Shown here: positions 26,499-39,100 of the stretch, piece after piece
Position numbering within the stretch: the first letter of the stretch is position 1
Layout of the letters: every line of letters begins with the position of its first letter
NCBI GenBank assembly: GCA_000469685.2
Contig: LS997565.1
Coordinates: forward strand, 7,203,005 to 7,267,004
DNA length: 64,000 bases
Source: Haemonchus contortus
Lineage: Eukaryota; Nematoda; Chromadorea; Rhabditida; Trichostrongylidae
Direction of reading: 5' to 3'
Notes under the pieces: generated by a model
The model's database searches: none
Told to the model about the DNA's origin: nothing
Seen by the model: only the letters and a program-made list of their open reading frames with translations
Made by a program: the position numbers and the translations under genes

Positions 26499-28809
26499 TG
26501 GCTTATGTGGCCCGGCAGTACGATTGCTCATGTTACAATATGGAGTCAATGAAAAAGATGTGAAAGGGACTGGACCAAAAAGTAATATTCTGAAAAGGTA
26601 CGTTGTTGCGGTTGAAATGAACCACCCGTTCATGAATGTTTCCAATTGATTTTGAGTTCGTATGTCAACTCACAAACTTTTTTTTCTATGGAAATGAAAT
26701 CCTTCAAGGAAATGTTTATTTAACCACTCCAACTTTTTGTAAGGGTTTTCACAAGTCTTAAGCAGCTCAATCCTTAAAAATAGTTTGATGCTGTGCTGCT
26801 ACACGAGCTGCGGTGATTGCGAAAAATCGATGATTGACGTGGCTTTCGAACTAGCATTGTTTTATTTCATATTTTCCAGTGATGTTCTCGAATTCGTCAA
26901 GAAAAGTGGTTTGAAACCCGTCGTTGTTACTGTCGCTCCTCCTCCTGAACCAGCTGCACGTGCTCCACCATCCAAACCAGGTGAAGCCCAGAAACCCTCG
27001 ACAAAGGTTCGTTCGTTTTTCATTTTGTTGGCTGTGCTATTTTCTGATTTAGACACTGATAAAACCACAATTCCAAGTGTTTGCGGAAAATGCGTTAGTT
27101 TTGAATGGGACTTCAATACAAATTTGACAACTGACACTTTGTATAACAACAATTGACTTTGTATGGAACAAATGTCAATTGTTCACAATTAACAATTGTG
27201 AACAACTGACAACAATTCAATACAATGGCACTCAAAGTACATGGAAACTGGTGCTTCTTCCAAGCAAGGCCACAGCTGAACATCTTTGATTGTACTGTTG
27301 TTCCCGTTCTTTTTATTACTTTTTGAAATGAAATTTCCCAATATGCACGTCCCAGTTCCTCATCAATTTTCCTAACTATGTACCTCATCATCTTCCTTTT
27401 TACAGCCGATCGGATCCGTTCGCCATGTTGAGAAATTCGTTGACCTTCCGCTTTCCAATGAACGCGCCACTATTGCACAGAAACTAGTCCAGTCGAAGGT
27501 ACCATTTTGAAAACATCAATTCAATTCTTTTTCGATGAACGATTGTTCCATTTCTTTTAGCACCTCTTTTATAATTCTTCTCCCTTCTATATAACGTGCT
27601 CCAGTTTTTTAGCAATCAATTCCTCACGGATATCAGTCGGCCACCGTCCAAGCAGACGCTATAATGGCTATTCAGGCAGAATTGAAAGATAAGAGTGTTG
27701 ATGTGTCTTTCAACGATTTTATCATCAAAGCAGCAGCACTCGCCCTCCGGGTATCGTTTTTGTCCATTCGTCTTTTTTCTGATGTGCCTTGAATGCCTTT
27801 ACTTCCTTGGAAAAGTTCGGGTAAAATTTATGCAATGCTCTTTTGCAGGCGGTGCCCGAGGTAAATGTGCAATATACTCCTGAACAGGTATCTTACCTCC
27901 CAATGGTCGACATTTCTGTTGCATTTGGGCTCAAAAACTTCGTAGTGAAGTCAGCTGACATACTTGGTGTTCAAGATATATCCGTCAGAGTGAAGGTGAA
28001 TAGACAGTTTTTTTAAATAGTCTTTACTTCATGTGAATCGTAATTAACCTAGGATATGGCTACCCGTGCAAGCGAAAATAAGCTCCAGCCCAACGAGTCC
28101 GAAGGAGGATCGTTCACGTTCGTTTGTTTATTCGATATTCTGTTGATGATAATACCGCTGATAGTTAACAAGATTATTGGTTCCAGAATTTCATATTTGG
28201 GCATGTTCGACAGCGTGGAGCAGTTCACAGCTATCATCACTCCACCACAAGCAGCGATTCTTACCGTTGGAGGAACTAGAATGGAGTTGGATGAGGAATT
28301 CAAACCTCGACATAGGTTAGGGCTGCTCTGTATCTTTTTATATAAAACTCTTTTCAAAGTTGCTCCCAATAATAGAGCTCTATATCTTACTTGCAGCTTT
28401 ACGTTTCACTTTCCTTTATTTTTTTTTCTGGCCACGCACTGCTGACTTACTCCTATCTCTCGAAAGAGTTCATTTTCGTGAATTTAAGGACGACAGAACT
28501 TTTTCCTCTTTCTGAATGTTTTTAATATTATTCCGTCCAAAAATTTGCTCCGATTCTTGAGCTGAAAGAGAGTAATATAATATGTCCAACTAAGCGAGTT
28601 ATAACTTTGTCTTCAAAGCCTGTGGAGCAGAGTTGTTATACAACACGTTTAGGTTCACAGCTACGTTGTGTTTCGATGCTCGAGCAATAACCGAAACTTC
28701 CGCACGACTCTTTTTGGATCATTTCGCCGCTTCACTCTCGGATCCGGACTTCATGGTTGCTGAACCGATCAGTCCTGAACTGAACTTCGATTTTGCTCGT
28801 CTTCTATAG
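26499..28809 (+). CDS. dlat-2: Pyruvate dehydrogenase component X / E3-binding protein (5' end not found)
   Basis: Eight exons in phase: 26499-26597, 26880-27006, 27406-27498, 27613-27750, 27849-27995, 28053-28117, 28187-28315 and 28653-28809 (TAG). The first encodes a peripheral-subunit (E3)-binding domain, GPAVRLLMLQYGVNEKDVKG then TGPKSNILK. A Pro/Ala linker follows, then the 2-oxoacid dehydrogenase acyltransferase fold (SYLGMFDSVEQFTAIITPPQ and others). The catalytic DHxxxDG of true E2 enzymes is replaced by FDARAITET. The His is gone, as in PDHX, so it should bind E3 in the mitochondrial complex rather than transfer acetyl groups. No lipoyl domain is visible upstream, and the start with its transit peptide is unidentified. 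The symbol follows the nematode component-X gene by family, not by alignment. Confidence 0.85.
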
Positions 28810-29359
28810 TTTTTCTTGTGTTTCGTAACTTCCCTTCAATCCGTTGTAGATTTGTAGTTAGTTGTTTTCATGTATATTTCAATAACATACTTTGTTCGAG
28901 TACTGAGTCTTAGGGATTTGAAATAGTGACGAAAATGTGCAAAAGAGCATCCGGTAATGTAAATACTTTGCTTTATGACTATGTGTGTCATTAGAAGCTA
29001 TTAGGTGATAGACTAATAAAATTTAGAGCATCGTTTGTAGAAATCGGTCTCGTGGTGGTGAGGAGCCGAAAACTATTTGTTGCAGCCAAACTAAATGTAA
29101 ACATACAAACACATAATTTACATTTGCCAGAAAGTGAGTCTCCAGAGCCAGAGACCCTACAGCGCCTCATTATTACCATTAACTGAAAGTCTGCTCAGAA
29201 AGTTTTTTAGAATGTTGGTTGATGCTATTTTATGGGATGTGGAATGAGTCCAAAAACGGGCAATATGGAACCTTTTTAGCAGCGGATTTCATCTCAAGAG
29301 AAATCCCAGTCTTTTTGAGGCTTGAAGTTTTGATACAGGAATGTTCTTTTCAGTACAAA
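28810..29359. other. Intergenic, with candidate trans-splice acceptor
   Basis: About 550 bp between two same-strand genes. TTCTTTTCAG ends at 29353, six bases before the ATG at 29360, and could be a spliced-leader acceptor. Confidence 0.4.
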
Positions 29360-30819
29360 ATGATAACAACGACTTTTGCTCGTCACGTGAAACCATCCTT
29401 GCCATCAGTGCTCCGTATTATCGCACGTGAACAGCATTTCTTAGCAAATGTTCCATTAAAGAAACGCGGTGTTGACAAGGTTTCCGCTGACAATCTCAAG
29501 GGAAAGGTAATTCCGATTTACCTTCACTTTTTAGTTTTCAAGTCGAAATTTTTTAGCCTACTACACTTCAAGGATTCCAGCTAGAATTGCTCTCATAGTC
29601 TTTTCTTACTCGTTGAAGTTGATGATTCTTATGGCGGGAGAAAGTTAGGTGGACGAGTCAGTGCTCAATTCTAGCGCATTTATTATGATTTTCAGCAAGG
29701 AATTCGGACCTATAGGTGCAGACATCATATAAGGCATTTGATTAGATACAAAATTGACGGGCCTAATGCATGGAGGTATTCTCCTAGTGCATGGGAATTG
29801 AGATAAAATTACTTGGGTATGGGGAAAATGTTCTATAGCTCATAAACAGCCGTAGATTCAATCACGTCTACCACACCAAATGCAATAAAACAATAGAAAT
29901 GTTCACTGTGATTGCGATTATGAGTTGATACTCCATATAAATAACCAACTAATGATCCTTTTTGGATGGGTCTGTGTAGAGCCTTTTCAAAACAGGAAAA
30001 AGAGCAGAACAATGATTTCTCTATACGAGACAAAACAGGATGAAGGGCATGGCTTATGGACCGTGGCTGAAGTACAAGATTCGACAGAGATTGATTCAAG
30101 AAATTCTACAACAGACTTTCAATGTGCTTATAAAAATGGTTAAGGTACTATTGCTCTACTATTCCGCTGGATGGTGCAGATCATGTAGAATGTTCACCCC
30201 CAAATTAAAGGTAAAGTTTCTATTGTTTCACTTCCGATTGGTGCTCACTCATTCTTTCACTGAACTCCTCTCTTGAAACTTTCCTACTGTGCTGTATTAC
30301 TTTTACTTTTAGAAGTTCTATGAGGAACTAGGAGATGCTGAACGCTCAAATCTTGAAGTTGTCTGGATATCTCGTGATAAAGAAGCTGCGGATCAACTGG
30401 AGTATTATGAAAAGGCGATGCCTCCATGGTACTACATACCGTTCGGCGATCCAAATATTCAGTAAGCAAACGATTGAACTATTTCTACGGCGTCAACGAA
30501 ATTTCAGGGGCTCCTTTTCTACATCATGTTATTCCTCAGTGAAATTAGTTCTTGTATAATTTAGATTGAATAAAAAAACATTTTAAGAGGTTTTCTGGAG
30601 AAATATGGTGTGAAGGTGATTCCGGCGTTGAAGCTGGTCAATGACAAAGGCGAAGTGCTCAGTGAAACTGCAAGGGCCGACGTGGAGGTGAGTGTTCTCC
30701 TAGCTTTCGGATGCAAATTTATAGAGCATATGAAATCGGAAACAAAACCGACGCTGTTGAAGGGTTGTGTAAAGGATGAGGCCACGAAGTGCTATAACAA
30801 ATGGAAGGATCTGTACTGA
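29360..30819 (+). CDS. Nucleoredoxin/tryparedoxin-like thioredoxin-fold protein
   Basis: Four exons close in phase: 29360-29506, 30145-30210, 30313-30461 and 30588-30819 (TGA), giving 197 residues. After an N-terminal extension of about 49 residues rich in Arg/Lys and hydrophobics (possibly a targeting sequence), the thioredoxin core begins with VLLLYYSAGWCRSCRMFTPK. The active site is WCRSC, a CxxC redox pair, instead of the usual WCPPC. WISRDKEAADQLEYY and PPWYYIPFGDP follow, as in tryparedoxin/nucleoredoxin relatives, and the cis-Pro motif KVIPAL lies in the last exon. Acceptors 2 and 4 are TTAAG-type, weaker than usual. The last exon reads through a GTGAGT that might be an alternative donor. 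Likely a thiol-disulfide reductase; the partner is unknown. The protein is in the same orientation as component X, 550 bp downstream. Confidence 0.8.
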
Positions 30820-31466
30820 ATTTCAATGGATGAGCTTGTAAAAAATTAGCGTCGTGAACAATTGAATATATTAATTGAACTCATGTGTTGTTCTGTGACC
30901 AATGTATAAAGCATTTATCTGATGTTTAGGAATGTTGACCAAAGGTCTCCTTCAAATTCAAGGATTGTAAAGCGGTAGTGATAGTCGAACCGACCGAAGC
31001 GTTTGGAAAGCATTCCCGAGTGGGAATTTCTGCTAGAACCACTACATCTAGGAAAGGAGACCGGATGACTTTGGAAGCAAGCAAGCTGTAACATAGAAAA
31101 GTCGAAATTTGTGCAGCTTTCTAACTCATGCAAGTTAGTAGTATATATGTCTCCGATCCCACTGCCCTTCGCCTATGACTATGGGCAATTAAGGCAACCA
31201 TTCCAGACACGATGGTGACCACTTCGATGAAAAAAAACCTTTATATTGAGAAAACTAAGAATAGAACTCGGTTAATCAAGCTGAACACATTAGCTATAGG
31301 TACAGGGATATAGCAAGAGATCGAACTCGTGTAGGGTAGCATTTAAGAGAGTATGAACACGAGAATTAGCGAAGACATGCGATAACTACTATTCACTTCG
31401 GCAACAGTTATGAAGAACGTGACAAAGTAAATCTTGCGATGTTCATCAGCAGAAGTATAAGGGGTA
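30820..31466. other. Convergent intergenic region
   Basis: 3' flanks of the thioredoxin-like gene (+) and CDK1 (-). No coding signal. Confidence 0.5.
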
Positions 31467-34400
31467 TCAGTTTAGTTGTAGTTCGCCACGATATGCTCCT
31501 GCTGGGACTTTGGAAGTGTCCACCTGGAAGAGGACCCATGACATCGTAAGAAATTTCAAAAATTGGTATTCAAAATCTATCCATCATAAAATGTCATGAC
31601 AACATTGCCCTATTTAGAAAACAATGAAGCCGAGAAAAATGGCATAACTCCTATCATCTGTATACTTGCCACACTATAGATCCGCTAGCAAGCCTACAAA
31701 AAAAACTCACATCATCAAAATATGGATGATGAAGTGCCTTTCGAGATGAGATGCGACGAGCAGGATCGTACACGAGCATTGCCTACAGTAATAATGAACA
31801 GATTTCCCTCAACTATATGAGGCAAAAACCCTTTGCTTGAAATAAAAGTGGTAAACAAACTAGAGAAAAATAAGTGATACTCACTTCGAGCAAGTCAATA
31901 GCGTCATGATCCATGTAGTTTGCCATCTTCTCTGCCAAAGAACTGCCTTTCCATTTAGGGAAGGTTGGTTTGTAGTCTGGAAGCTGGCTAACGCCTGGCC
32001 ATTCTGCTTCGGTGGGAGTGCCAAGAATTCTAATAGATGTGATTTAATAATGTTCGAGACCGTTGTGATTTAACTATCACGAGAAAGTGAAGAAACTGTA
32101 CAAAGCAATCTACATACCTGAACAGACGGAACAACTCGTCAATTTCAGAATCTCCTTGGAACAGCGGCTTCTTGCTGGCCATCTCGGCAAAAATGCATCC
32201 AATAGACCATATATCAACACCCATGGAATAGCGCTGTGTTCCAAGCAAAATCTCCGGAGCACGGTACCACAGGGTAACAACCTTGAAATAGTATCGTTCA
32301 TGCCACTATTCAAAGTCTCAGCGCGCTCTAGGGCTTCACAATGTATAAAAATCATGGTCAATGGATATGAAACACACCTCATGAGTGTAAACTCGCACAG
32401 GAATTCCAATTGCTCGAGCCAAACCAAAATCGGCCAGCTTTATAGCACCCTTTCCATCAACCAGAAGATTTTGTGGTTTCAAATCACGATGAATCACCCG
32501 ACGTTGATGAGCAAAACAGGTAGCCTGACAGATCTGAACGGTGGGTGCTATAGCTCAACGAGAACTGACGGTATGAGACAACATCTTGATGAGAATATTA
32601 GAAAAGGTACAATCAAGGAATTTTCTGGAAACCTGGAACATGTAGCTTTTACATTCTGCAGGAGGAAGACGTTTGTCGGCAGGCAGTTGATCCAAATATC
32701 TTTTCAGGTCCATCGAAAGGAATTCGAAGATCAAATAAAGACGATTTTCCTAAACAAAGACCCGTGAAGATGCAGAAGTTTCTGTTTAGGATAGTACCAG
32801 AGCAGTGAATACAACAAACACATAGGAAGAGGACATAAATTCAAGATGGCGAAAAAGTATCTCTCATAGCTGCCTTCATTGAAACGCCCCTCCTATCTGC
32901 CCTTTGTGAAGCACAAGATCAATCGCCTGATTTTGCAACACTACGATACGCTTTACTGTAATAAAAACATGAGTCACAAGCCGGCAAGCTATTCTTCTTC
33001 TCGCTTCGATTTAATCACGATCGACACTGCATTTTTACAAGCGTTGATTTTCTTTCTCTAAGCTAACAAGTACAAGATATCCTACACCTGTTATTACCCC
33101 ATATCGCTCTGTAAAATATTTTTTCTGATATGAACCCTAATTTTAATTCCTATACCGAATTTTTTTCAGATATGTGCTGGGTAAAGATGGCAGATTGTAG
33201 GGCTCAAGACAGTCCGAAAATTATAAAATCTGTGACAAAACGTCATTTCACGCACAACTGCGGTTAAAAACTCCGAAATCCCATTTCTTCAATTACTTTG
33301 TGATTTTCACTAGCTTCGAAATCGTTTGCTATCAATATTTTGCGCGTCTAATCAAGTCTAATCGGTGCTTTGAGGGGAGTGAGGCCACACTCCCCTCAAA
33401 GCACCGATTAGACTTGATTAGACGGTTAAATAATGGAATGTGACGATTTCGTCACATTCCATTATTTAACTTCTGCATTACACCTTCATCTTTTCCTCGG
33501 CTATTAGCTGTTACTACAGATGTTCTCATGTCCTCTCGGGCGTGCTTGAAAATGGACATCTCATCCTTACGGTATACATACCAAGCCTAACTGCATAGAA
33601 AAATATGCTCAAGCGAAGTGAAGGTGCTTAAGGGCGAGCTTTTCGTCACACTCGTGCACTTCTTTTCTACCTGAAGCACCACTTTCCGCTAAGAGACCCT
33701 GACATGGTTTCAAGTATTCTGGGCGAAATTTCGCAGCGCTACATGGAAGTCCTTTTACGTAACTGCTATCTGAACTCTGTTGCTTAAAATATGGATATGG
33801 AGTGGTATGAGTGTGGAGGTTCCGTTCGTTCAATGGAAGAAGGCCTGCATTTTCACATCTCTGAAGAGAATCGAATATGGAGGCCTATAAAAAATCGGTG
33901 AACATGTAGTTGGGGGTGCCAGGCACTTTTGTGCTCTGCGTCTCTTCAGTTTTTACCTAATCTAATCATCCCACCCATCCCGGAGCTCCTCCCCTTCTAA
34001 AAGTTAGGGAAGGATCTCCGGGGTGGGTGAACCATTGGATGCTCAATACTTACCCCATCTCAGCTTTTTGCACGAGATAATCATCTCTCCGAGAAAATCG
34101 GTTTCAAGACAACGTGCATATAGCACATTATGGAAAGCATTCAATTATCAATGATTTTCTAGTTACCTGCATAATGACGTCTTCCAAGGCCACTACATTC
34201 GGATGGGTTAGCTCTTTCAGCAGCGATATCTCACGGATAGCAGTCGATGGGACACCCTAGAACACGCATATCCAGGAGACCTGCCTTTCCTATATAACGT
34301 ACTATGAGCAAAAATGGCAGACCTCATCTTCGCCTTCAAGACGAATTTTTTTCATCGCAACAAGTTTGTTGGTTTTCTTGTGTTTTCCCTTGTACACTAC

Positions 34401-34679
34401 ACCATATGTGCCTGAAAACTTTTCTAGCATTTTTGGGAAAAAGTAACAGCTTTCATAGTGCTACTAGGTAATAATACCCCAACCCTAATCCTACGTTTAC
34501 ATATGCATTTAAAAACCCGACCCATGAAAATATTCTGTCGAGGGTCATATACTTGCTTCAGGTTACTAGTGAAGGGGTTGTTTCTACAGTGCAATGGCAT
34601 TTCATTAAACGATACCTTCACCGATTTTGTCCAATTTGACGAAGTCATCCAAAGAATAGTGCTCTCCTGGTGGTGCCAT
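31467..34679 (-). CDS. cdk-1: Cyclin-dependent kinase 1 (Cdc2)
   Basis: Nine exons close exactly in phase: 34616-34679, 34323-34411, 34167-34256, 32633-32749, 32378-32533, 32118-32281, 31885-32029, 31711-31782 and 31467-31523. They encode 317 residues. The glycine loop is [13 protein letters not shown]; its Thr-Tyr pair is the site inhibited by Wee1/Myt1. The cyclin-binding helix is a canonical PSTAIRE. The catalytic loop is [12 protein letters not shown], the DFG is [20 protein letters not shown] and the activation-loop Thr sits before [10 protein letters not shown]. The substrate region [14 protein letters not shown] and the C-terminal [12 protein letters not shown] also fit CDK1. With cyclin B it drives entry into mitosis and meiosis. 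Intron 3 is long (1.4 kb) and contains two perfect hairpins. It is divergent from the Myt1 gene. Confidence 0.97.
33346..33470. repeat. Two adjacent perfect inverted repeats in CDK1 intron 3
   Basis: Hairpin 1 has 36-bp arms 33346-33381 and 33388-33423 with a 6-base loop. Hairpin 2 starts one base later, with 22-bp arms 33425-33446 and 33449-33470 and a 2-base loop. I found no mismatch in either. Confidence 0.95.
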
Positions 34680-35358
34680 GACCAACTAAATAAAATAACT
34701 AGCTAGAGATGTATACTAATGTATGATAAGGAAAAACATTGGCCATGAAATGTAGAGACCAAGATGCAGTCATAACAATGGAACTCCCTGCAAGGAAATC
34801 CAAAAAGGCAGCGATCCAGAGATCAAGGAAAATTCTGATGTCCATTTGGGGCATTTGAATTTTGAGGGTTACCGCCCAAATAAGGCGTTCCATTCGGGAC
34901 CACGATTTTCAATGATGATGGATCCTTTAACCTACTGCTAAGTAAAACTTAGGTGATTCGAAAAGAATTCGAGTTCTATCTACATGTCTACTTCGTGGTA
35001 GAAGAGATATTCTGAAAGAGAGAGTTGAGCCTATCAGTGTTTGTTTTTTTATTTTTCTCAAAGTATCTCTACATGATTTCTTCACAATATGTGTAGCCGG
35101 TTTTGTGATTTGACATTCTCAAGCTGGAAATGGCCCTTGTTTATTATTTGCGAACAATAGCAAATAATACTCATTTTCTTAAAAAGACGCTTTTGAATTT
35201 TCCGCGTTTAATTGAAAGGCGCGAAAACTGAGGGTTCAAATGCCCGGTTCTACGCTGCGCTTGCACTTTCTACTGTACCACCATTGTTCTGATTTCTTCG
35301 TTTGCTGTTCGTGTACTACCACATGTTTTCGATAATCTTTGGTCGTTTTCTTGTATAT
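34680..35358. other. CDK1 upstream region
   Basis: No coding signal. It should include the CDK1 promoter or spliced-leader site. Confidence 0.4.
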
Positions 35359-36136
35359 TTAATATATGCTAGCAGCTTGAGTCGATAATAGTCGTTCTTG
35401 AGGTGTAGCAGGACTCTCTGTTGATCTAACTTTCGTTTGCTGCTTTTCTAGATCATCTGCGAAAATTACCCGTGACAAACATGAATCGAAATGCGTAGTT
35501 GGAGTGAATCCTGTGCTTGTCTGAAATATTGTGATTACGTCATTCATTTTCATCATTTTTTTCTTTCTAAGAAGTGGCGTCTACAATGGCAATCGTTTTC
35601 TGTACTTGTAATTGTTTAGAATTATATTTTTTGTTTGTTCAATAATAGTTTAATTTGTTCAAATCGACTATACAATCCAGTGGGCTAAAAAAATCGAATT
35701 CGGTCTGTAGGGTGATTAAAGGTCCTGTTCTCGAAGGTAATATTCGTTTTCGTAATAACCTAAAAGGCTTTAAAAGTTGTTAATCTCAAAATAAATGCTA
35801 TTTTGGCGAGAGAGACCAATAATTAGCATCGTAAATGTCTCGGCATTTTTTTTTGCTCATGCTCCGGCGTTCTGATAGTTGGGTCGTATGCACGTTGGAT
35901 TCGTGGATAATTGTTACAGATGTAGCTTTTCGTTCTACTCTTTCAATTTTATCCTGCAGTTTTTCCTCTTCTCCATCTTTGAAGAAAAATTTTTCAAAGT
36001 AAAGTTGAACGATCAGTACTTTGTTTCTTATTCGCTCATGTTTAATTCGAAGCAGCACGCGGCGTGATCTCAACGTTAGGCAATGTAGATTTTTTCTTTG
36101 AGAATAGTTCGCGCTATAATTTAATCGGCTTTTCAA
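35359..36136 (-). CDS. Hypothetical small minus-strand gene between CDK1 and Myt1
   Basis: Two open stretches look protein-like. The upstream one (35798-36136) begins with ATG 37 bp from the Myt1 start on the other strand. It encodes a basic N terminus, a charged helix (EEEKLQDKIERVERK) and a KKKCRDIYDANYW end. The downstream one (35359-35556) can follow the acceptor ATATTTCAG (TSTGFTPTTHFDSC then a polar Ser/Thr tail ending at TAA). I could not define the joining donor, so the two may be one gene, two genes or chance. No family recognised. Confidence 0.3.
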
Positions 36137-36172
36137 TTTGTGCTTGATGATTTACATCTTCCAAGATCCACT

Positions 36173-39100
36173 ATGGATGACGAGATGGCAACATCTTCAA
36201 CTAACGATGAGCTGTTTCGATCACCAGCTGCACAGCCAAATTATTACGATAAATTCGATTCACCACTTTCCACAAAGCGTGAAAAGGTAATCTTGAGTTT
36301 TTTTTGCTTCCCATGATAGTCGAAATTATTCACCTTTGAACTTAGATGCGTCAAAACTGTGGGCGAAAGTCGTGTTCTGCTCCGAGAGCTGTCCGTACGG
36401 CTCCACCGTTAAGTCGTATTTATCCGCGTCGATTTGCACTCCAAACGCCACACCAAGTCTCTTTCCGGGGTATCCCGGATGATAACAGTCAGTTGTGTTA
36501 TTTTTTTTTTTCGAAGTTACAAGAATCCTTATTGTTTTTGATGTAGAGTCGTGGAAATGAGGAGTCTTTTGTCTGAGACTGGAAAGTACCGATCTCACAA
36601 GAGCCGCGAAAAAAACAAGAAAGTTTTGAGAGAATTAGGACTAGTCGGTTGAAGCGGATGTATCTTGTAACGATTTTCAAATAGCACATTAGCGAGATCG
36701 AGTCCGCCTGAACTTAGTGGCGAATTTGCGCAATCCCTCTTCCATGATTCCGTGATCGCCCTACTGTAAACCCTTCTTTTTGAATGAACACCTATTGACC
36801 TATTACTTTTCTTTATTTTCGTTGTTTACAGTTGTTGCTCATAGTCCTATATATAACCCCAGCATTGGTATTCCTTATTTCGAACAGTGCTATACTATTG
36901 AGAAAAAACTTGGGCAAGGATCGTTTGGAGAGGTGAGCTCATTTTACTTGTTCTGTTGCAGTTCCTAATTCCTTGATTCCTCTTTTATGGTGAAGTGTAA
37001 TTCCAAGTTCGAGCAAAATAGTTTCGTATGTTTTTTTTACGGCAGGAGGAAGAAAGGGGGGGGGGGGAAGGGGGAAGGGAGAGAGCTAAATTTCTTAGGC
37101 AGCCGGGTCGAGCATCACTCAAATAAGATAAGGAAGGGTTTTTGGTAGAACTTGAAATGCGACGTTGAAGAACAGCAGGTCAAACTGCTTCTATAAATTT
37201 TTTAAGGCTTATGCCGTATACTGCAAGGAGGACGGCAGAAGATATGCTGTTAAACGAGCGTTGGATGCATTTAGAAGTTCAGCAGATCGTACCTTGAAGC
37301 TACGCGAAGTTCAGAAGCATGAGCTTTTACCGAAGCACATCAATCTGGTCCAGTTCTATAAGGCATGGGAAGAGAAGTGAGATGTCTTCTTTTGTATATA
37401 CACAATTCAGTCTTTCAAAATAAGCGATTCAGTGGCCGGCTGTATATCCTTACGGAGTTATGTGAAAGAAGCCTATTGGACTACTGCACCGAACTACATA
37501 CGATACCGGAACGAGAAATATGGAATATTTTTATTGATCTATTGAGGGTGATTTTTTGTTATAAAGTTACTCCTTCGCTGTTTCCCGTAATTCTGCTGTT
37601 TTCAATGGAAAATTTTTGAAATTCTTGTAGGCTGTCGATCATTTGCACAAAAACGACCTTCTACATGTTGACATAAAGCCAGAGAACATCTTTCTGACGA
37701 AGGACAAAGTGTGCAAGCTGGGCGATTTCGGGCTCATATTCGATCTTAAGAATGTTCGTTGTCTTTTGGTGCATCTTTTTGTCTCTTTATCAATTTAGTT
37801 GTTCATCATTTGGTTATCTAGGATACATCGTACACTCCTGAGGAAGGAGATGCAAAATATCTAGCCCCTGAGGTCTTGAACGCGTCTCCTACAAAAGCTG
37901 CAGATGTATTCAGTATAGGAATTACCATACTCGAGGTGGGCACTGAATTTTGATTGTTTATACGATAGAAGTTGAATCTCCAGTGTTTTTTTTCTAGGTG
38001 ACCACCGATATAGATTTACCTTCACGCGGCGACACCTGGCATCAAATTCGGAGTGGTCATATACCAGACAGATTTTTCAAAGGTGATTATTAGCTGGCTC
38101 TTACAGTGTTGTTGAGTCATCGCATATGGTAATCTGATGCATTTTTAGGCGTGTCTAAAGACCTTACTCGTCTAATTAAATGGTTGATGTCCCCTGATCC
38201 GGCTTCGCGCCCCACAACGACTCAAGCACTCTCAGATGCTGCTATCTCTTGTAGAACGCCAGTCCGTTCAGCTTACCTCGCTTATCACCAAGTGGTGAGT
38301 TTTCTCAGTCCGGTTCGAAGCATAGCGTTAGCGGTGTGCTTTCAGATGGTCACGGTCACCGAACATACTAGTAGCGTTCTGCTATGGTTGGTAGCATTGG
38401 CACATCTACTGGCAATTCCGTTCCTAATGTTCTTTGATGCTTTACGGAAAAAGAAAAATGATGTTTGTACAACGCCGTACAAGGGGAATGTGTATTTTTC
38501 GGTCAGTTTGTTATTATTCTTGTGTGGAGTCGTAATTAGTACGTTCTGAATAATTAAAGTTTTTTTTATAAAAAAAGTATTGTGCTCTGAATATTCAGGC
38601 GCACACCCCTGAGGTGAATGGATCTATTCGACATGAGCGAATGTCACGTTGGGGCGATGAGGACAGTGATACAGGTAAGTACTTCTCAAAATAAAAGAAC
38701 ACCTGAGCTCTCGCATTTGGTAAAAGTACAGTTCTTTGGTTTGATAGCTTCAACTGAGACCTCTAAGCAGGAAAGACCTTGATTAATTTCCAGAAAGTCG
38801 TTTATCACGTCATAGCTTTACAACTTTGAGTCGAAGGTTTCTGGAAATGGACGATCTACGTAGTAATGGCGATCCTTTCCCGAGGTCAACACTTTTGCTG
38901 TCTGATTTTTAGCATTTCTTGTCTTGCTCTTTCACCGCTTTAGCTCTCAAGTGACCATATTTTTTCCAGATATCGCTTAAACTTTGATGATGACACGCCG
39001 TCGTCCTCAAGCGAAAACACTAGGGCGATCCACACTCCAACAGAGAACACTACGCCGTAAGTAAAGGCTTGCACAGAGAACTTGAATGGGCTACTTATTT

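Noticed and set aside
32087..32767. 226-codon plus-strand frame
   Set aside because: It is antisense across CDK1 exons 4-6, which are certain by phase and sequence.
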